NCBI GenBank assembly: GCA_963703895.1
Contig: CAVPFX010000002.1
Location: forward strand, 310,001 to 374,000
DNA: 64,000 nucleotides
Reading direction: 5' to 3'
DNA from: VRUE01 sp963703895
Lineage (GTDB): Bacteria > Actinomycetota > Thermoleophilia > Solirubrobacterales > 70-9
Shown: positions 17,025 through 24,877 of the stretch, piece after piece
Layout of the letters: each line of letters opens with the position of its first letter
How positions within the stretch are numbered: position 1 is the first letter of the stretch
Position numbers and translations under genes: made by a program
The notes under the pieces: generated by a model
Told to the model about the DNA's origin: nothing
Seen by the model: only the letters and a program-made list of their open reading frames with translations
Databases searched by the model: none

Positions 17025-18342
17025 GGGCATCGCGGCGATCGTGATGGGCAACCGCAGCCTCAACACCAGCTTCACGCCGAAGCTCAACGTCGCCAGCGAC
17101 GGCGGCGCGGTCGCCAAGGCCTTGGTCGACGGAGGCGCCTCGGCCTACGTCTTCGACCGGCCCGAAGAGAACCGGGCGATGCGCATCCCCGCCGGCGCCG
17201 CCGAGACGATTCCCAGCTTCGGCAGCGGCACCCTCGGCTACCGCTCGCAGCTCTCCGGCGTGGTCGGCAGCGAATCGGCCGACTCGCTCTTCGGCGATGC
17301 CGGCGTGATGGTGCTGGAGCTGAGCGCCGCCGAACGCGACCCGGCGACCAACCGGGCGCCGGTCAAGGCGAGGTTGATCCCGGTGATCCAGGACCTCTCG
17401 CTGGAAGCGATCGACGGCACTCTGCTGCGCCGCTCGATCCCGGCCCTCTTCAGTGGTCTCGGTCGCCGCCCGCTCGGCGGCGACCGCTGGGGAACGGCCT
17501 CGGCCGGCGGCGTGCCGAACCCCTCCGGCGGCGATCCTTACACCCAGTTCCCGCCCGGTCAGTGCCTGGTCGCCGGCTGCGCCTCGCGGATCGCGCCCGA
17601 ATACAGCTTCACCTCCTCGGACCCCGACATCGCCGACTTCGTCCGCCAGGACCCCAACTCGACCAACCTGCGCAAGCCCTTCCTCGATTCCAAAGGCAAG
17701 GTCGCCACCGACAACTCCTCGGCCCTGCTCTGCCCCTTCAACGCCGGCACGACGACGGTGACGGTCAACGCCGGCGGCTACTCCTACTCACAGCCGGTGA
17801 CGGTGCAGGCGGGCAGCGTGCAGCGCCCCTGCGGCACCCGCCCGCTGAAACCCGATCGCTTCAAGCGCAACACCGCCAGCGCAACACCGCCGCCACCCCC
17901 ACCGCCGCCGGCCTCACCCGGTCCGACCCCGGCCAACTTCACGCCACCCCCACCGCCGGCCGCGCCACCCCCACCGCCGGTCCCCAATCCCGTGCACGTC
18001 GTGCCACCCCCGCCGGTGATTCCGGCCGCCTTCATCCCGCTCGCCGCCGGCGCGATCGCCGCCGTGCCGGCCGCGATCCTGCCCCCGCCTCCTCCCGTCG
18101 TCCGCCCACTGCCGCCCGGCGGTGCCCCGGCGCGGACCTACCAGGTCGAAGAGAAACGCGAAGAGGAGGCGGCGATCGAGGAGTCCCAGGCCTTCTCGCG
18201 CTACGAACCCGATGACGAAGGGTCGACGGTCTCGCCCTACCTGCTCGGCCTGGTCCTGATTGCCGCCCTCGGCGGCGCCGCTGTGCGCGGTGGCCCCGGG
18301 GCACGCCGCCCAGCGCCGGCACGCTCGGATCTAAAAGGCTGA
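16114..18342 (+). CDS. 3' part of the large secreted protein: dead calcineurin-like domain, Ig-like domain, C-terminal anchor
   Basis: The open frame extends upstream to about 16078, where it joins the preceding ORF by one skipped base. After a last propeller segment, about 300 residues follow the layout of a calcineurin-like phosphoesterase (VRFAVAGNAQC, AMLYTGNRVG, LPVFPALGSSD, HYAFDSSG, VRVVVIDNSAG, QLPWLEAVLADA, IVMGNRSLN). Every metal-ligand motif is altered (GDxH to GNAQ, GNHD to GSSD, GH to GN), so catalysis is improbable. An Ig-like domain with two Cys follows (AGTTTVTVNAGGYSYSQPVTV), then a long Pro-rich region and a final hydrophobic segment (YLLGLVLIAALGGAAV) with a basic tail that would anchor it. 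Confidence 0.75.
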   Translation: MPPPIVPPFGLPGDGYLLRETASGWQDEERTAFAGAGPDRPVKTDPTLALLLEPSGEGWAVGGWSGSSDAAGRGVSASGGGGNAVRARVRTAAIARFGPAAAAAPIGATPQPLSMPAGPVRFAVAGNAQCEEACADLAPEALGPDRTLSAALGLVARTRGGWGPRAMLYTGNRVGTGLGLADGARYAALLGSQAGLPVFPALGSSDLGDGSGASVFESSFAGFPAPFGAGSPPAGVSSAGIPGAAAGAGARTHYAFDSSGPGGTVRVVVIDNSAGSLAASDPYQNPLEPQLPWLEAVLADARAKGIAAIVMGNRSLNTSFTPKLNVASDGGAVAKALVDGGASAYVFDRPEENRAMRIPAGAAETIPSFGSGTLGYRSQLSGVVGSESADSLFGDAGVMVLELSAAERDPATNRAPVKARLIPVIQDLSLEAIDGTLLRRSIPALFSGLGRRPLGGDRWGTASAGGVPNPSGGDPYTQFPPGQCLVAGCASRIAPEYSFTSSDPDIADFVRQDPNSTNLRKPFLDSKGKVATDNSSALLCPFNAGTTTVTVNAGGYSYSQPVTVQAGSVQRPCGTRPLKPDRFKRNTASATPPPPPPPPASPGPTPANFTPPPPPAAPPPPPVPNPVHVVPPPPVIPAAFIPLAAGAIAAVPAAILPPPPPVVRPLPPGGAPARTYQVEEKREEEAAIEESQAFSRYEPDDEGSTVSPYLLGLVLIAALGGAAVRGGPGARRPAPARSDLKG

Positions 18343-18347
18343 AGCCA

Positions 18348-18394
18348 GGGTGCAACGTTTTATCCGCCCACTGGATGGATAAGACGTTGCACCC
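18348..18394. terminator. Bidirectional hairpin between convergent genes
   Basis: Arms ggtgcaacgttttatcc (18349-18365) and ggataagacgttgcacc (18377-18393), one mismatch, extended by one further pair on each side. It starts 6 nt after the upstream stop codon and ends 4 nt before the stop of the convergent winged-helix gene. It probably serves as a terminator for both strands and also belongs to the stop-proximal palindrome population. Confidence 0.7.
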
Positions 18395-18397
18395 CGT

Positions 18398-18748
18398 TCA
18401 GCGAACCGCTTCGGGCGTAAAGCGGTAGCCGATTCCGAAGTGGGTGTGGATGTAGCGCCAGTCGGGGGCGGTGATCTCGAGCTTGCCGCGCACCTTGCGT
18501 ACCAGCACGTCGACCGAGCGGTCGCGGCGGGGCATCTCGCCGCCCCACATCAGGGCGTAGATCTCGGGTCGCTGGACGACGCTGTCGAGGCGCTTGGCGA
18601 GCAGGAAGAAGAGCTCGAACTCGCGCACGGTGAAGCCGGTGCGGACGCCGTCGATCAGGACCTGCAGCTCGGCCGGGCGGATCTCGACGTTGCCGATCTC
18701 GAGGCTGCCTTCGGGCGAGGCCGAGGTGGGGAAGGGGGGGAGCCTCAC
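18398..18748 (-). CDS. Orphan OmpR-type winged-helix DNA-binding protein
   Basis: 116 residues, GTG start. It is almost entirely a Trans_reg_C winged helix: LEIGNVEIRPAELQVLIDG, then LTVREFELLFLLA-like FTVREFELFFLLAKR, RDRSVDVLVRKVRGKLE and the closing WRYIHTHFGIGYRF. There is no receiver domain upstream. The start overlaps the stop of the TolB-like gene by 4 nt, so the regulator is translationally coupled to a secreted propeller protein. The target is unknown. The nearby PHO-type arrays are bound by this fold in other bacteria, so a role in the phosphate locus is possible but unproven. Confidence 0.85.
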   Translation of the reverse strand: MRLPPFPTSASPEGSLEIGNVEIRPAELQVLIDGVRTGFTVREFELFFLLAKRLDSVVQRPEIYALMWGGEMPRRDRSVDVLVRKVRGKLEITAPDWRYIHTHFGIGYRFTPEAVR

Positions 18749-20817
18749 CGTGCCGCCCTCGCGAAGAAGGTCAAGCGCAAGGACGTGTGCAGCCTCCTGC
18801 CCCCGCCCGCCGGCGTGTAGGCGACCTTCGTCCGGGCGCTCACCCGATCGCCGTCGCGCAGGGCGGCGAGCAGGGCCTGGCTGGGCTGCAGGGTGAGGGT
18901 GACGGCGCTCTTGCGAGCTGCCCTTGCCTTGCCCGCGGCGACCTTGCTGGTTGTCGAGCGCGCGCCGACGGCCCCTTTGGCGACGGCGTCGACGCGGCCC
19001 GCGGCCGGGACCGTGACGCTGAGCACGGCGACGCCGTCGCGCATGCTGCGCAAGCGGGCGGAGATGTGCCGCCGGCGGAGGGTTTCGATCGAGCTGACCC
19101 CACCTCCGCCCGTCCCGGCTTCGTTCTGGGCGACCGGTTTGGGCTCGCGGGTGACGACGAAGGCGTCGGCGCGCTGGTTGGCGTCGCCGCGGAAGAGGTT
19201 GCCGGCGAAGGAGGTGAAGGCGATGCGGCTGGCGTCGGCGGAGACGCTGGGCCCGTCGAGGATTTCACCGTCGACGTCTTCGCCGGCGCTGGAGTGGGCG
19301 GCCCGCTCGATCGTGTGCTGCTGGAGGTCGATCAGGTAGAGCTCGTGCGGCCCCGGCACCGCCCGCGGCGCGCCGGTCAGCTGCAGGGTCGGCAGCGTGA
19401 ACTGGGTGCGGCTGCTGGTCGCGGCGATGTAGCGGCCGTCGGCGGAGATCGTCGCGCTGGTGACCGGGGCGCTCAGGGCGGCGCCCGCGTTGCCGACGTC
19501 GCGGGTCAGCTCGGTGGTCGCTCCCTTGCGACTGAGGCCGGCGTCCATCTTGGTCACGAAGAGGTCGAAGCCGAGCCCGGTCACGGTCAGCGGCCGCGGT
19601 CCCGCCGCGGTCAAGAAGGCGACGGTGTTGCCGTCGCCGCTGAGCGCCGGCAGCTGGCCGGAGATGTCGGTGATCGACTCGCGGTCGGTGAGCGGTCCGA
19701 AGCAGGGCCCGGTCGCGGTGGCGATGAACGTCGTCGTCATGCCCGGGTTTTCCGCTTCCATCTGGCGGCAGGTCGCGTCGTCGGGATCGGAGAGCCCGGA
19801 GATCCGCCGGGTCGGCTCGGCAGGGCCAAAGGGGGCGCGGCGCCAGAGGTAGTAGAAGAAGGTCGGGTCGGTGTTCTCGCCGCCGAGGAAGTGCGTCTGG
19901 GCCGCCGCGTTGTTGCCGGTCCAGGCGACCGTCGTGCCGTCGGCGCTGATCGCCGCGCCGATCGCGCCGCCGGCCGGCTCGGCGGTCATCTGGCCGGTGG
20001 CTTCTTCGCGGCCGGCGGTGACCAGCCTGGTGCTACCGCTAGCAAGGTCGCGGACGAAGACCTGCCCGGCGGGCGTGGTCGTTGCTGGCTGCGCCGGCAG
20101 GTCCGACGCCGCTTCGGTGCGGAAGGCGATGCGCTGCCCGTCGGCGCTGATCGCCACTCCGCGCGAAGTGCTCGCCCCGGGGTCGCCGCCGGTCGAGGGG
20201 GAGACCGGGGGCGCGTAGGCGGCCGGCACCGCGCCACCGTCGCGAGCCGAGACGAGCTCGAAGGGGCAGGGGGGAGGGGTGACGCCGCTGCAGGTGCCGC
20301 CGGCCGGCAGCCCGAGCGACATGTCGCGGCGGTAGACGTCGACGTTGTCGTTGGTGTCGGCGGCGACGAGCCGCTGCGCGGTGGAGAAGGCGAGGTAGCG
20401 CCCGTCGGCGCTGATCGAGGGGTTGAAGGCGCCGCGGCGCAGGAAGGCGTTGGTGCCCTCCGCGAAGAGGTTGCCGTCGGCGACCTTGGTCAGCGCCCGT
20501 GTCTGCAGGTCGAAGCGGAAGATGCCGCCGGCGCGATAAGCGCCCGCCGGATCGGGGTCGTCATCGGCGAAGAAGTTGCGCGAGAAGGTTTCGAAGGCGA
20601 CGTAGCGGCCGTCGGCTGAGATCGTCGCGAAGCGGGTCGTGTCGTCGCCCTGTTCGAGCCGGCCGTAGTCGGCGGAGACGAGCAGGGCGCCAGGGGCGTT
20701 GTCGAAACCGTTGTCGTAAAAGCCCTGGGCGCCGGCAGGGAGGGCCAGCGCCGCCAGTGCCGCGGCTCCACAAAGCAGGAGACGCCGCGCCGCGCTCATC
20801 CGACCTAGACCCCTCAT
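18745..20817 (-). CDS. Secreted TolB-like (PD40) beta-propeller protein
   Basis: 690 residues; a start at Met-7 (20799) is an alternative. The signal peptide (MSAARRLLLCGAAALAALAL, cleavage near AGAQG) indicates export. The body carries repeated WD40/PD40 blades: RFATISADGRYVAFETF, PSISADGRYLAFSTA, GVAISADGQRIAFRTE, SVSADASRIAFTSF. The final 110 residues form a beta module (AVLSVTVPAAGRVDAVA, LTLQPSQALLAAL, KVAYTPAGGG) resembling the C-terminus of the PstS-like protein at 8165-10054. Enzymatic activity is not indicated; binding or cell-surface scaffolding is more likely. Confidence 0.8.
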   Translation of the reverse strand: MRGLGRMSAARRLLLCGAAALAALALPAGAQGFYDNGFDNAPGALLVSADYGRLEQGDDTTRFATISADGRYVAFETFSRNFFADDDPDPAGAYRAGGIFRFDLQTRALTKVADGNLFAEGTNAFLRRGAFNPSISADGRYLAFSTAQRLVAADTNDNVDVYRRDMSLGLPAGGTCSGVTPPPCPFELVSARDGGAVPAAYAPPVSPSTGGDPGASTSRGVAISADGQRIAFRTEAASDLPAQPATTTPAGQVFVRDLASGSTRLVTAGREEATGQMTAEPAGGAIGAAISADGTTVAWTGNNAAAQTHFLGGENTDPTFFYYLWRRAPFGPAEPTRRISGLSDPDDATCRQMEAENPGMTTTFIATATGPCFGPLTDRESITDISGQLPALSGDGNTVAFLTAAGPRPLTVTGLGFDLFVTKMDAGLSRKGATTELTRDVGNAGAALSAPVTSATISADGRYIAATSSRTQFTLPTLQLTGAPRAVPGPHELYLIDLQQHTIERAAHSSAGEDVDGEILDGPSVSADASRIAFTSFAGNLFRGDANQRADAFVVTREPKPVAQNEAGTGGGGVSSIETLRRRHISARLRSMRDGVAVLSVTVPAAGRVDAVAKGAVGARSTTSKVAAGKARAARKSAVTLTLQPSQALLAALRDGDRVSARTKVAYTPAGGGRRLHTSLRLTFFARAAR

Positions 20818-20830
20818 CCGACCCGCCCCC

Positions 20831-22822
20831 TCATCCGACCCGGACCACCCGCGTGAAGCTCTTCTTGTTACCGGCGCGGTCGCTCGCTTGCACGGTCACC
20901 CGGTAGGAGCCGCCGCTGGCGTAGGTGTGGCGAACGACCACCGGCCGCTTCCTCCTGCTTTTCCGCTTGCCTTTGCTCACCAGCGCGGCGGCGCCGGAGG
21001 CGCGCGCCCCACCCCGGTCGCCGAAAGAGACCTTCAGCGCCCGGCCCTTGATGCCGCTGACGCGGTCGGCGACCACGACCGCGAGCCGGGCGCCGCGCGC
21101 GCGCAAGCTGATCCGCGGCGGCTTGCGGTCGACCAGCAGGTCGGCTTTGCGGCTGCCGGTTTCCTGCCCGTTGGCGTCGATCGCGAAGATCTGCAGGCGG
21201 TGGTGCCCGTCGCCGATCTTCTTGCTCTTCAGCACCGCGTGCAGGCGCGTCGTCTTCTTGCCGATCGGTTCGTCGTCGATGCTGACCGAGTAACGCAGAG
21301 CGCCGATCGCGTTTTCGGCGGCGTTCCATTTGACCCGCATCGTCGCTTTGCGCTGCCAGCCGACCGGGACTTCGACCAAGAACTGGTCAGGGGGGGCGTC
21401 GAGCACCGCGGCGTCGATCTGGGCCTTGGCTCCCTCGCCCTGGCGCCAGACCACGATCGCGTCGCCGAATCCCGAGCCCCCCAGGTGGAGGTCGCCGATC
21501 GGGCCGCCACCCGGAGCGCTCAGCGCCGCCGCTTCGTCGACGCCGTCGGCGCGCAGTTCGCGCACCGCCACCGTCCCAGCTCCGCCCCGCAGTTCCTTCC
21601 AGGCGGCGACGCCGGCGCCGGTCTCGGCCAGGTCGACCAGCGGTTCGCCGGCGATCGAGCTGCCACCGTCGCTGGCCGGCTCGGCCGCTTGAACTTCGCT
21701 GTTGTCACCGGCGGCGAGCAGCGTCGCCGGGCCCGATGAGAAGCCGGAGAGGAAGCCGCCTTCGGGCTCGACCGCGGCGCTCGGCGCTCCCAGCGCCCCG
21801 CGAACGCCACCGTCGATCAGCCGCGCCCCGCGGAAAGCGCTGGCGCCTTCGGCGAAGGCGTCGGGTATCTCGTTGACGAAGAGGCGCGGCGCGTTCAGCT
21901 TGCTGCCCTGGCCCGGTTGCTGGCGGAAGGCGACCGCGGCCTGGCCGAAGCCGGCGTCGTCAAGGTCGAAGGCATCGGCTTCACCGCGCAGCGGCACGCC
22001 TTCCCAACTACCTGGGCTGACCTGCAGGGGGATACCGAAGGTCGACCCGAACACGCGCCGGGCCCAGACGCGGTTGACGAATTCGTCGTCGGGCTCGCGC
22101 CAGGCGACGACCGCCCCGCCGAGGGTGTCGATGCCGATCTTCGGTCCGCTGGCGGCGCTCGGCTTGGGCATCGGCGTCGCCGGGTTGCGATCGAGCGGGT
22201 TGCCGAGCACCGACCAGAGTCGGTTGCCGTAGCGGGCGACCTTGACGTCGAGGCCGAGAAAGCCGGGCGGGTTGAGCGGGCTTTCGTCGGTGATCACGAG
22301 GTAAGTGAGGTAGGCCTGGCCGCCGGCGTTCATCGCCAGGTCGGGGAAGGTGGCGGTCGCTTCGCCGACGTTCATGTCGACCGGCACCGGTGCCTGGAAG
22401 CCTTTGGCGCCGGGATCGAGGCTTGCCGAGAACATGCGGTCGCTGCCGAGGCCGAGCTCCTGCACCCAGGTGACCAGCAGCCGACCGCCGTCGCCGGCGG
22501 CGATCCGCGGCCAGCTCGAGTCAAAGGCCTGGCCGACGTCCACCCGCTGCGGCGCTTCCCAGGAGCCGGCGAAGCGGGCGACGAAGACGTGACGATGACC
22601 GCCTTCCAGCTTCAGGTAGACGATGCCGCCGGTTCCGTCTTCGGCCATCGCCGCGTCGCCCGCTTCGACCACGTCGGCGCTGGGTCCGCCCAGCACGGTG
22701 ACGCCTGAGACGGTGGCGCCCGCCGGGGCCGGCCCGACCAAGGCGCAGGCAGCGACCATCAGCAGCGCGACCCACCCGGGGCTTCCACTGTTCCTCTTCC
22801 CGGCAAGGCAAGGCGAAGGCAC
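20831..22822 (-). CDS. Large secreted protein with propeller-like repeats and C-terminal beta domains
   Basis: 663 residues, GTG start at 22822. A signal peptide is visible (VALLMVAACALVGPAPAGA). The middle contains repeated segments such as AMAEDGTGGIVYLK, RIAAGDGGRLLVTWVQ, LAMNAGGQAYLTYLV and DLAETGAGVAAWKE, compatible with a propeller. The last 180 residues resemble Ig/PKD-like folds (LRYSVSIDDEPIGK, VDRKPPRISLRARGARLAVVVADRVSGIKG, SYRVTVQASDRAGN). No catalytic motif was found. It is divergent from pstS, and the PHO-like repeats lie between them, so it may share phosphate control. The TolB-like gene starts 13 bp downstream. Confidence 0.75.
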   Translation of the reverse strand: MPSPCLAGKRNSGSPGWVALLMVAACALVGPAPAGATVSGVTVLGGPSADVVEAGDAAMAEDGTGGIVYLKLEGGHRHVFVARFAGSWEAPQRVDVGQAFDSSWPRIAAGDGGRLLVTWVQELGLGSDRMFSASLDPGAKGFQAPVPVDMNVGEATATFPDLAMNAGGQAYLTYLVITDESPLNPPGFLGLDVKVARYGNRLWSVLGNPLDRNPATPMPKPSAASGPKIGIDTLGGAVVAWREPDDEFVNRVWARRVFGSTFGIPLQVSPGSWEGVPLRGEADAFDLDDAGFGQAAVAFRQQPGQGSKLNAPRLFVNEIPDAFAEGASAFRGARLIDGGVRGALGAPSAAVEPEGGFLSGFSSGPATLLAAGDNSEVQAAEPASDGGSSIAGEPLVDLAETGAGVAAWKELRGGAGTVAVRELRADGVDEAAALSAPGGGPIGDLHLGGSGFGDAIVVWRQGEGAKAQIDAAVLDAPPDQFLVEVPVGWQRKATMRVKWNAAENAIGALRYSVSIDDEPIGKKTTRLHAVLKSKKIGDGHHRLQIFAIDANGQETGSRKADLLVDRKPPRISLRARGARLAVVVADRVSGIKGRALKVSFGDRGGARASGAAALVSKGKRKSRRKRPVVVRHTYASGGSYRVTVQASDRAGNKKSFTRVVRVG

Positions 22823-22852
22823 AGCGGAACCTTGCCGCCAAGCAATGCCCCG

Positions 22853-22918
22853 CTTGTGACCAATGTGTGACCGCCTTGTAACCAGTTCTTATCCAGACGG
22901 TTACGCGCCATTCACTTC
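22853..22918 (+). promoter_or_regulatory. PHO-box-like array upstream of pstS
   Basis: Six 11-nt units in perfect register: cttgtgaccaa, tgtgtgaccgc, cttgtaaccag, ttcttatccag, acggttacgcg, ccattcacttc. The first three share tGTrACC at a fixed offset; the others keep the purine-A-C/T pattern. This is the geometry of PhoB/PhoP binding sites. It lies between the divergent pstS (22994) and the secreted protein gene (22822). Confidence 0.8.
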
Positions 22919-22993
22919 ACACCAAGGGGGTGACTCGACACTAGCCGGGTTCGAAACCCGTCCTGAATACGTCACTAGGAGCGAGCTATCTCA

Positions 22994-23809
22994 ATGACGA
23001 AGCGCACCCGTCTTCTCTCAGTGCTGGCTGTCGCCGCGCTGACACTCACCGCTGCCATCCCGGCCACGGCAGCGGCCAAGCCGACGATCACGATGAGCGG
23101 CTCCACCTCGGTCGCGCCGCTGGTCTCGCTGCTGGCCAAGAAGTACCTCTCGGTCTGCGGCCACTGCGTCAACTTCAAGCTGCTGCAGGGCGGCTCGGAC
23201 ATTGGCGTCGCCGACGCCGCCGCCGGCCGCGTGACGATCGGCAACTCCTCCCGCGACCCCAAGCCGAGCGACCCCGGTGGACTCGTCTTCACCAAGATCG
23301 CCCGCGACGCGGTCTGCATCGTCACCAACACCGCCAACCCGCTGCCGACCATCGACCAGGCCGGCGTGCAAGCGATATTCGGCGGTGGCGTGCGCACCTG
23401 GAGCAGCGTTCCCGGCGCAACCCAGCGCGGCACGATCGACATCTACGTGCGTACCCCCGGCTCCGGTACTCAGGACGCCTTCCAGCGCATCTTCATGGGC
23501 GCGACCCGCGTCTTCGGCGGCGCCAGCCCGAAGACCTCCAACGGCCTGATCCAGCAGCTGGTGACGAGCGATGAAGCCGGCATCGGCTACGTCTCGCTCT
23601 ACTTCACCAATGGCCTGCACGCGGTCCCATACCAGGGTGTGCCGTGCACGCTGCGCAACGCCAAGTCCGGTCAGTACGGCGGCTCGCGCAACTTCTACAT
23701 GGTCACTCGCGGCGCTCCCAAGGGAGCGGCCAAGGCGTGGATCAAGTGGATCACCCACACCAGCACCGCCGCGTCGATCGTCGGCACCGATTGGGTGCCG
23801 CTTCACTAG
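22994..23809 (+). CDS. pstS: Phosphate ABC transporter substrate-binding protein
   Basis: 271 residues. The ATG is preceded by AGGAGCGAG at somewhat long spacing. The signal peptide MTKRTRLLSVLAVAALTLTA ends near ATAAA; no lipobox Cys is present, so it is secreted or held by other means. Hallmarks are ITMSGSTSVAPLVSLLAKKY at the mature N-terminus and RTPGSGTQDAFQRIF, the phosphate-contacting loop. Length is short to normal for PstS. It is the first gene of the high-affinity phosphate operon pstS-pstC-pstA-pstB, with a PHO-box-like array directly upstream. The stop overlaps the pstC start by one base. Confidence 0.93.
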   Translation: MTKRTRLLSVLAVAALTLTAAIPATAAAKPTITMSGSTSVAPLVSLLAKKYLSVCGHCVNFKLLQGGSDIGVADAAAGRVTIGNSSRDPKPSDPGGLVFTKIARDAVCIVTNTANPLPTIDQAGVQAIFGGGVRTWSSVPGATQRGTIDIYVRTPGSGTQDAFQRIFMGATRVFGGASPKTSNGLIQQLVTSDEAGIGYVSLYFTNGLHAVPYQGVPCTLRNAKSGQYGGSRNFYMVTRGAPKGAAKAWIKWITHTSTAASIVGTDWVPLH

Positions 23810-24810
23810 TGACCAAGGCCGCGCCAGCCGAGGGGCAGCCTGGCGACCGCACGGACCAGCGCACCGAGCTCGTGCTCGGTGCGCTCTCCGCTGCGGTGCT
23901 CCTCTTGATCGCCTTCATGATCGTCTTCGTCTTCGCGAAGGCGTGGCCGTCGTTCTCCCACAACGGGCTGGCCTGGTTCGGCGGTGGCGGCAACGTCGAC
24001 GAACAGCTGACCAACATCTTCAACTCGCCGGCCAACCCCGACGACTACGTCTACACGCTGCACGCCTGGCCGCTGCTCTACTCGACCGCGCTGATCACCG
24101 GCGGCGCGGTGCTGATCGGCACCGCCCTCTCGCTGCTCTCGGCGATGTTCATCGTCGAGTTCGCGCCGCCTTGGCTGGCGAAGGTCCTGCAGCCGGTGAT
24201 CCGCCTGCTGGCTGCCGTGCCCTCGGTCATCTACGGCCTGATCGCGCTGCTCGTCCTCGTCCCCTTCGTCGGCAACGACCTCATCTCCGGCGCCGAAAAG
24301 GAATCGGTCCAGTACGTGATCCAGCTCGACGGCACCGGCCTGATCGTCGGCGTGCTCGTGCTCACGGTGATGATCTCGCCGATCATGATCGCGATCGTCA
24401 CCGACGCGCTGCGCTCGGTGCCGCGCGGCTGGACCGAGGGCGCCGCGGCGCTTGGCGTCAACCGCTTTCGCGCCCTGCGCACCGTCGGCCTGCGCGCGGC
24501 GCGACCGGCGATCGTCGCCGCCGCGGTGCTGGCGACGGCGCGGGCGCTGGGCGAGGCGATCATGCTCTCGATGGTCTCGGGCTCGCACGCCTTCGCGCCC
24601 AACCCGCTCGACGGCGTCACCTTCTTCTTCGAGCCGGCCCTCACCTTCGCCGCCGCGATCGTCGACCACGCCGACGAGCTTTCGGTCACGCCCTCCGGCC
24701 AGACGATCTACGCCTTCGCCGCGGTCCTGCTGATCTCCAGCGCCTTCCTCTCTTTCGCCGGCTGGGTGGCCCGGCGCTCGATGCGCAAATACACCCTGGC
24801 GGCGCGATGA
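23809..24810 (+). CDS. pstC: Phosphate ABC transporter permease PstC
   Basis: 333 residues from GTG 23809, which overlaps the pstS TAG by one base. The open frame extends upstream inside pstS but is not coding there. It is the inner-membrane permease subunit pairing with PstA. There are six hydrophobic segments and a long first periplasmic loop. The EAA-type cytoplasmic loop reads EGAAALGVNRFRALRTVGLRAARPAI, and the family motif RALGEAIMLSMVSG follows. The end of the gene is followed after 7 nt by a family A palindrome that separates it from pstA. Confidence 0.93.
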   Translation: MTKAAPAEGQPGDRTDQRTELVLGALSAAVLLLIAFMIVFVFAKAWPSFSHNGLAWFGGGGNVDEQLTNIFNSPANPDDYVYTLHAWPLLYSTALITGGAVLIGTALSLLSAMFIVEFAPPWLAKVLQPVIRLLAAVPSVIYGLIALLVLVPFVGNDLISGAEKESVQYVIQLDGTGLIVGVLVLTVMISPIMIAIVTDALRSVPRGWTEGAAALGVNRFRALRTVGLRAARPAIVAAAVLATARALGEAIMLSMVSGSHAFAPNPLDGVTFFFEPALTFAAAIVDHADELSVTPSGQTIYAFAAVLLISSAFLSFAGWVARRSMRKYTLAAR

Positions 24811-24817
24811 GCTTCAG

Positions 24818-24866
24818 CTTCCGGTGCGCCTTTTGGACCCCACGCGTGCATAAAGCGCACCGGAAG
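24818..24866. repeat. Palindrome family A, copy 1 (pstC/pstA)
   Basis: Arms cttccggtgcgcctt (24818-24832) and aaagcgcaccggaag (24852-24866), one mismatch, about 19-nt loop with ggacccca and gcat. The left arm begins 8 nt after the pstC stop. Copies with nearly the same arms occur at 39554-39600 and 54455-54499. Because it sits inside the pst operon, it cannot be an absolute terminator. Confidence 0.9.
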
Positions 24867-24877
24867 AGGGACAGAGG

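Noticed and set aside
22946..22960. cgggttcgaaacccg looks like a tRNA T-arm or an attachment-site remnant
   Set aside because: No acceptor, D or anticodon arms surround it, and it lies in the pstS leader. Treated as a chance small hairpin.
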